A stretch of DNA of 5,714 bases from Pseudomonadota bacterium. GTDB lineage: Bacteria > Pseudomonadota > Gammaproteobacteria > GCA-001735895. The notes under the pieces were generated by a model. The model did no database searches. It saw only the letters and a list, made by a program, of their open reading frames with translations, and was not told the DNA's origin. Shown here piece by piece: positions 5,036-5,714 of the stretch. A program made the position numbers and the translations under genes. The stretch covers positions 1-5,714 of the forward strand of contig JACZQS010000178.1 of the NCBI GenBank assembly GCA_022545625.1, in the 5' to 3' direction. How positions within the stretch are numbered: position 1 is the first letter of the stretch; each line of letters starts with the position of its first letter.

Positions 5036-5541
5036 TGGCTATCGTGAAAAAATCTAAGACAGAGTTATTGTCGAGCCACACCAGAGATGAAATCGACTTC
5101 TGGGTAGGTAAGTTTCCGCCGGATCAAAAACGATCGGCGGTGTTATCGGCCCTGAGTGCAGCGCAGCATCAAAATAAGGGTTTTCTGACTGTCGATCTGA
5201 TGGATGCGGTTGCCGAGTACCTGGGATTAGCCGGAATCCATGTTTATGAGGTTGCGTCTTTTTACTCGATGTACGAGATCAAGCCAGTGGCGAGAAATAA
5301 TGTCGCAATCTGTACCAACATCAGTTGCATGCTGATGGGTTCGGACACTATCGTCAGTCACGTTGAGAGTAAACTCGGTATCAAAATTGGCGAAAGCACC
5401 GAAGATGGGCGCATTTATCTAAAATGCGAAGAAGAGTGCCTGGCGGCCTGTGCTGGTGGTCCGATGATGCAGGTCAACCATAAGTATTACGAAAATCTGA
5501 CGCCGGAAAAGGTTGATGAAATTCTGGATGGGCTGAAGTAA
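5035..5541 (+). CDS. nuoE: NADH-quinone oxidoreductase subunit E
   Basis: NuoE is the 24-kDa subunit of the NADH-oxidising module and carries the [2Fe-2S] cluster N1a in a thioredoxin-like fold, next to the FMN subunit NuoF. The 168 residues begin with a helical part (about 1-80, including V-Y-E-V-A-S-F-Y-S-M-Y at 70-80). The four ligands follow: Cys93 and Cys98 in C-T-N-I-S-C, and Cys135 and Cys139 in E-C-L-A-A-C-A-G-G-P-M-M. A further Cys131, four residues before the third ligand, is not a standard ligand. The C terminus (Y-E-N-L-T-P-E-K-V-D-E-I-L) is typical of the family. Stop and start overlap with nuoD as TAATG, which indicates coupled translation. The product appears complete and functional. 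Confidence 0.96.
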   Translation: MAIVKKSKTELLSSHTRDEIDFWVGKFPPDQKRSAVLSALSAAQHQNKGFLTVDLMDAVAEYLGLAGIHVYEVASFYSMYEIKPVARNNVAICTNISCMLMGSDTIVSHVESKLGIKIGESTEDGRIYLKCEEECLAACAGGPMMQVNHKYYENLTPEKVDEILDGLK

Positions 5542-5543
5542 GC

Positions 5544-5714
5544 ATGGTAAACGAAGTCTGTTTTGCGACCCTGCAGTATGATCAGCCATGGACGATGGAA
5601 AGCTATCTGAAATCGGGTGGTTACCAGGCGTTAAGAAAAATCCTTGATGAAAAAATCTCGCCGACGGAAGTGATCGAACAGGTCAAGGCATCGGGATTGC
5701 GAGGACGCGGTGGT
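5544..5714 (+). CDS. nuoF: NADH-quinone oxidoreductase subunit F, 5' end only
   Basis: NuoF is the 51-kDa subunit that binds NADH and FMN and carries cluster N3. Only the first 57 codons lie in the window; the frame is open at the right edge. The visible part ends with S-G-L-R-G-R-G-G (50-57), the beginning of the conserved glycine-rich G-L-R-G-R-G-G-A-G-F-P nucleotide-binding motif, preceded by the usual 'G-G-Y-x-A-L-x-K' (25-32). The ATG at 5544 starts two bases after the nuoE stop, in line with the tight packing of the operon, and no better in-frame start is nearby. The catalytic and cluster-binding parts are beyond the window, so their integrity cannot be judged. Confidence 0.94.
   Translation, partial: MVNEVCFATLQYDQPWTMESYLKSGGYQALRKILDEKISPTEVIEQVKASGLRGRGG

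Overview
The window looks like chromosomal DNA of a gammaproteobacterium. It holds the 5' half of a respiratory complex I operon in the order nuoA-B-C-D-E-F. nuoC and nuoD are separate genes, unlike the fused nuoCD of enterobacteria, and NuoC carries an insertion with a 'GFSRGV' motif of a kind I recall from several non-enteric gammaproteobacteria. Base composition is moderate, with the intergenic DNA and one gene remnant visibly richer in A+T than the nuo genes. The taxonomic call is inference from gene order and protein motifs only.

Layout. Positions 1-234 hold no recognisable gene, but they contain operator-like repeats and a candidate promoter. A very strong Shine-Dalgarno sequence (221-228) then opens a 20-codon leader reading frame (235-297). 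That frame overlaps the start of a 64-residue exported or membrane mini-protein (281-475). Next comes a complete class II (eukaryote-type) glutamine synthetase (545-1567), with its own candidate promoter and a clear intrinsic terminator. After the terminator lies a 5'-truncated staphylococcal-nuclease-like remnant (1716-2048), followed by a perfect hairpin (2064-2085). Positions 2086-2235 hold inverted repeats and a promoter with a consensus -35 box. From 2236 the nuo genes are packed with overlaps or gaps of one or two bases. nuoA to nuoE are complete and nuoF is cut by the window edge.

How it works together. NuoA is a membrane subunit at the base of the quinone channel. NuoB and NuoD form the quinone site and carry cluster N2. 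NuoC packs against them, and NuoE and NuoF belong to the NADH-oxidising module. All visible metal-ligand cysteines of NuoB and NuoE are present, so the operon appears functional. The glutamine synthetase is an ammonium-assimilation gene placed next to the nuo operon but separated from it by a terminator, so the two are probably independent transcription units.

The most unusual part is positions 130-545: repeats around a putative promoter, a leader frame whose ribosome site can pair with the bases just after its own start codon, an overlapping mini-membrane protein, and an in-frame TAG after which the frame stays open to the ribosome site of the glutamine synthetase. I see no mobile element, CRISPR array, tRNA or rRNA.
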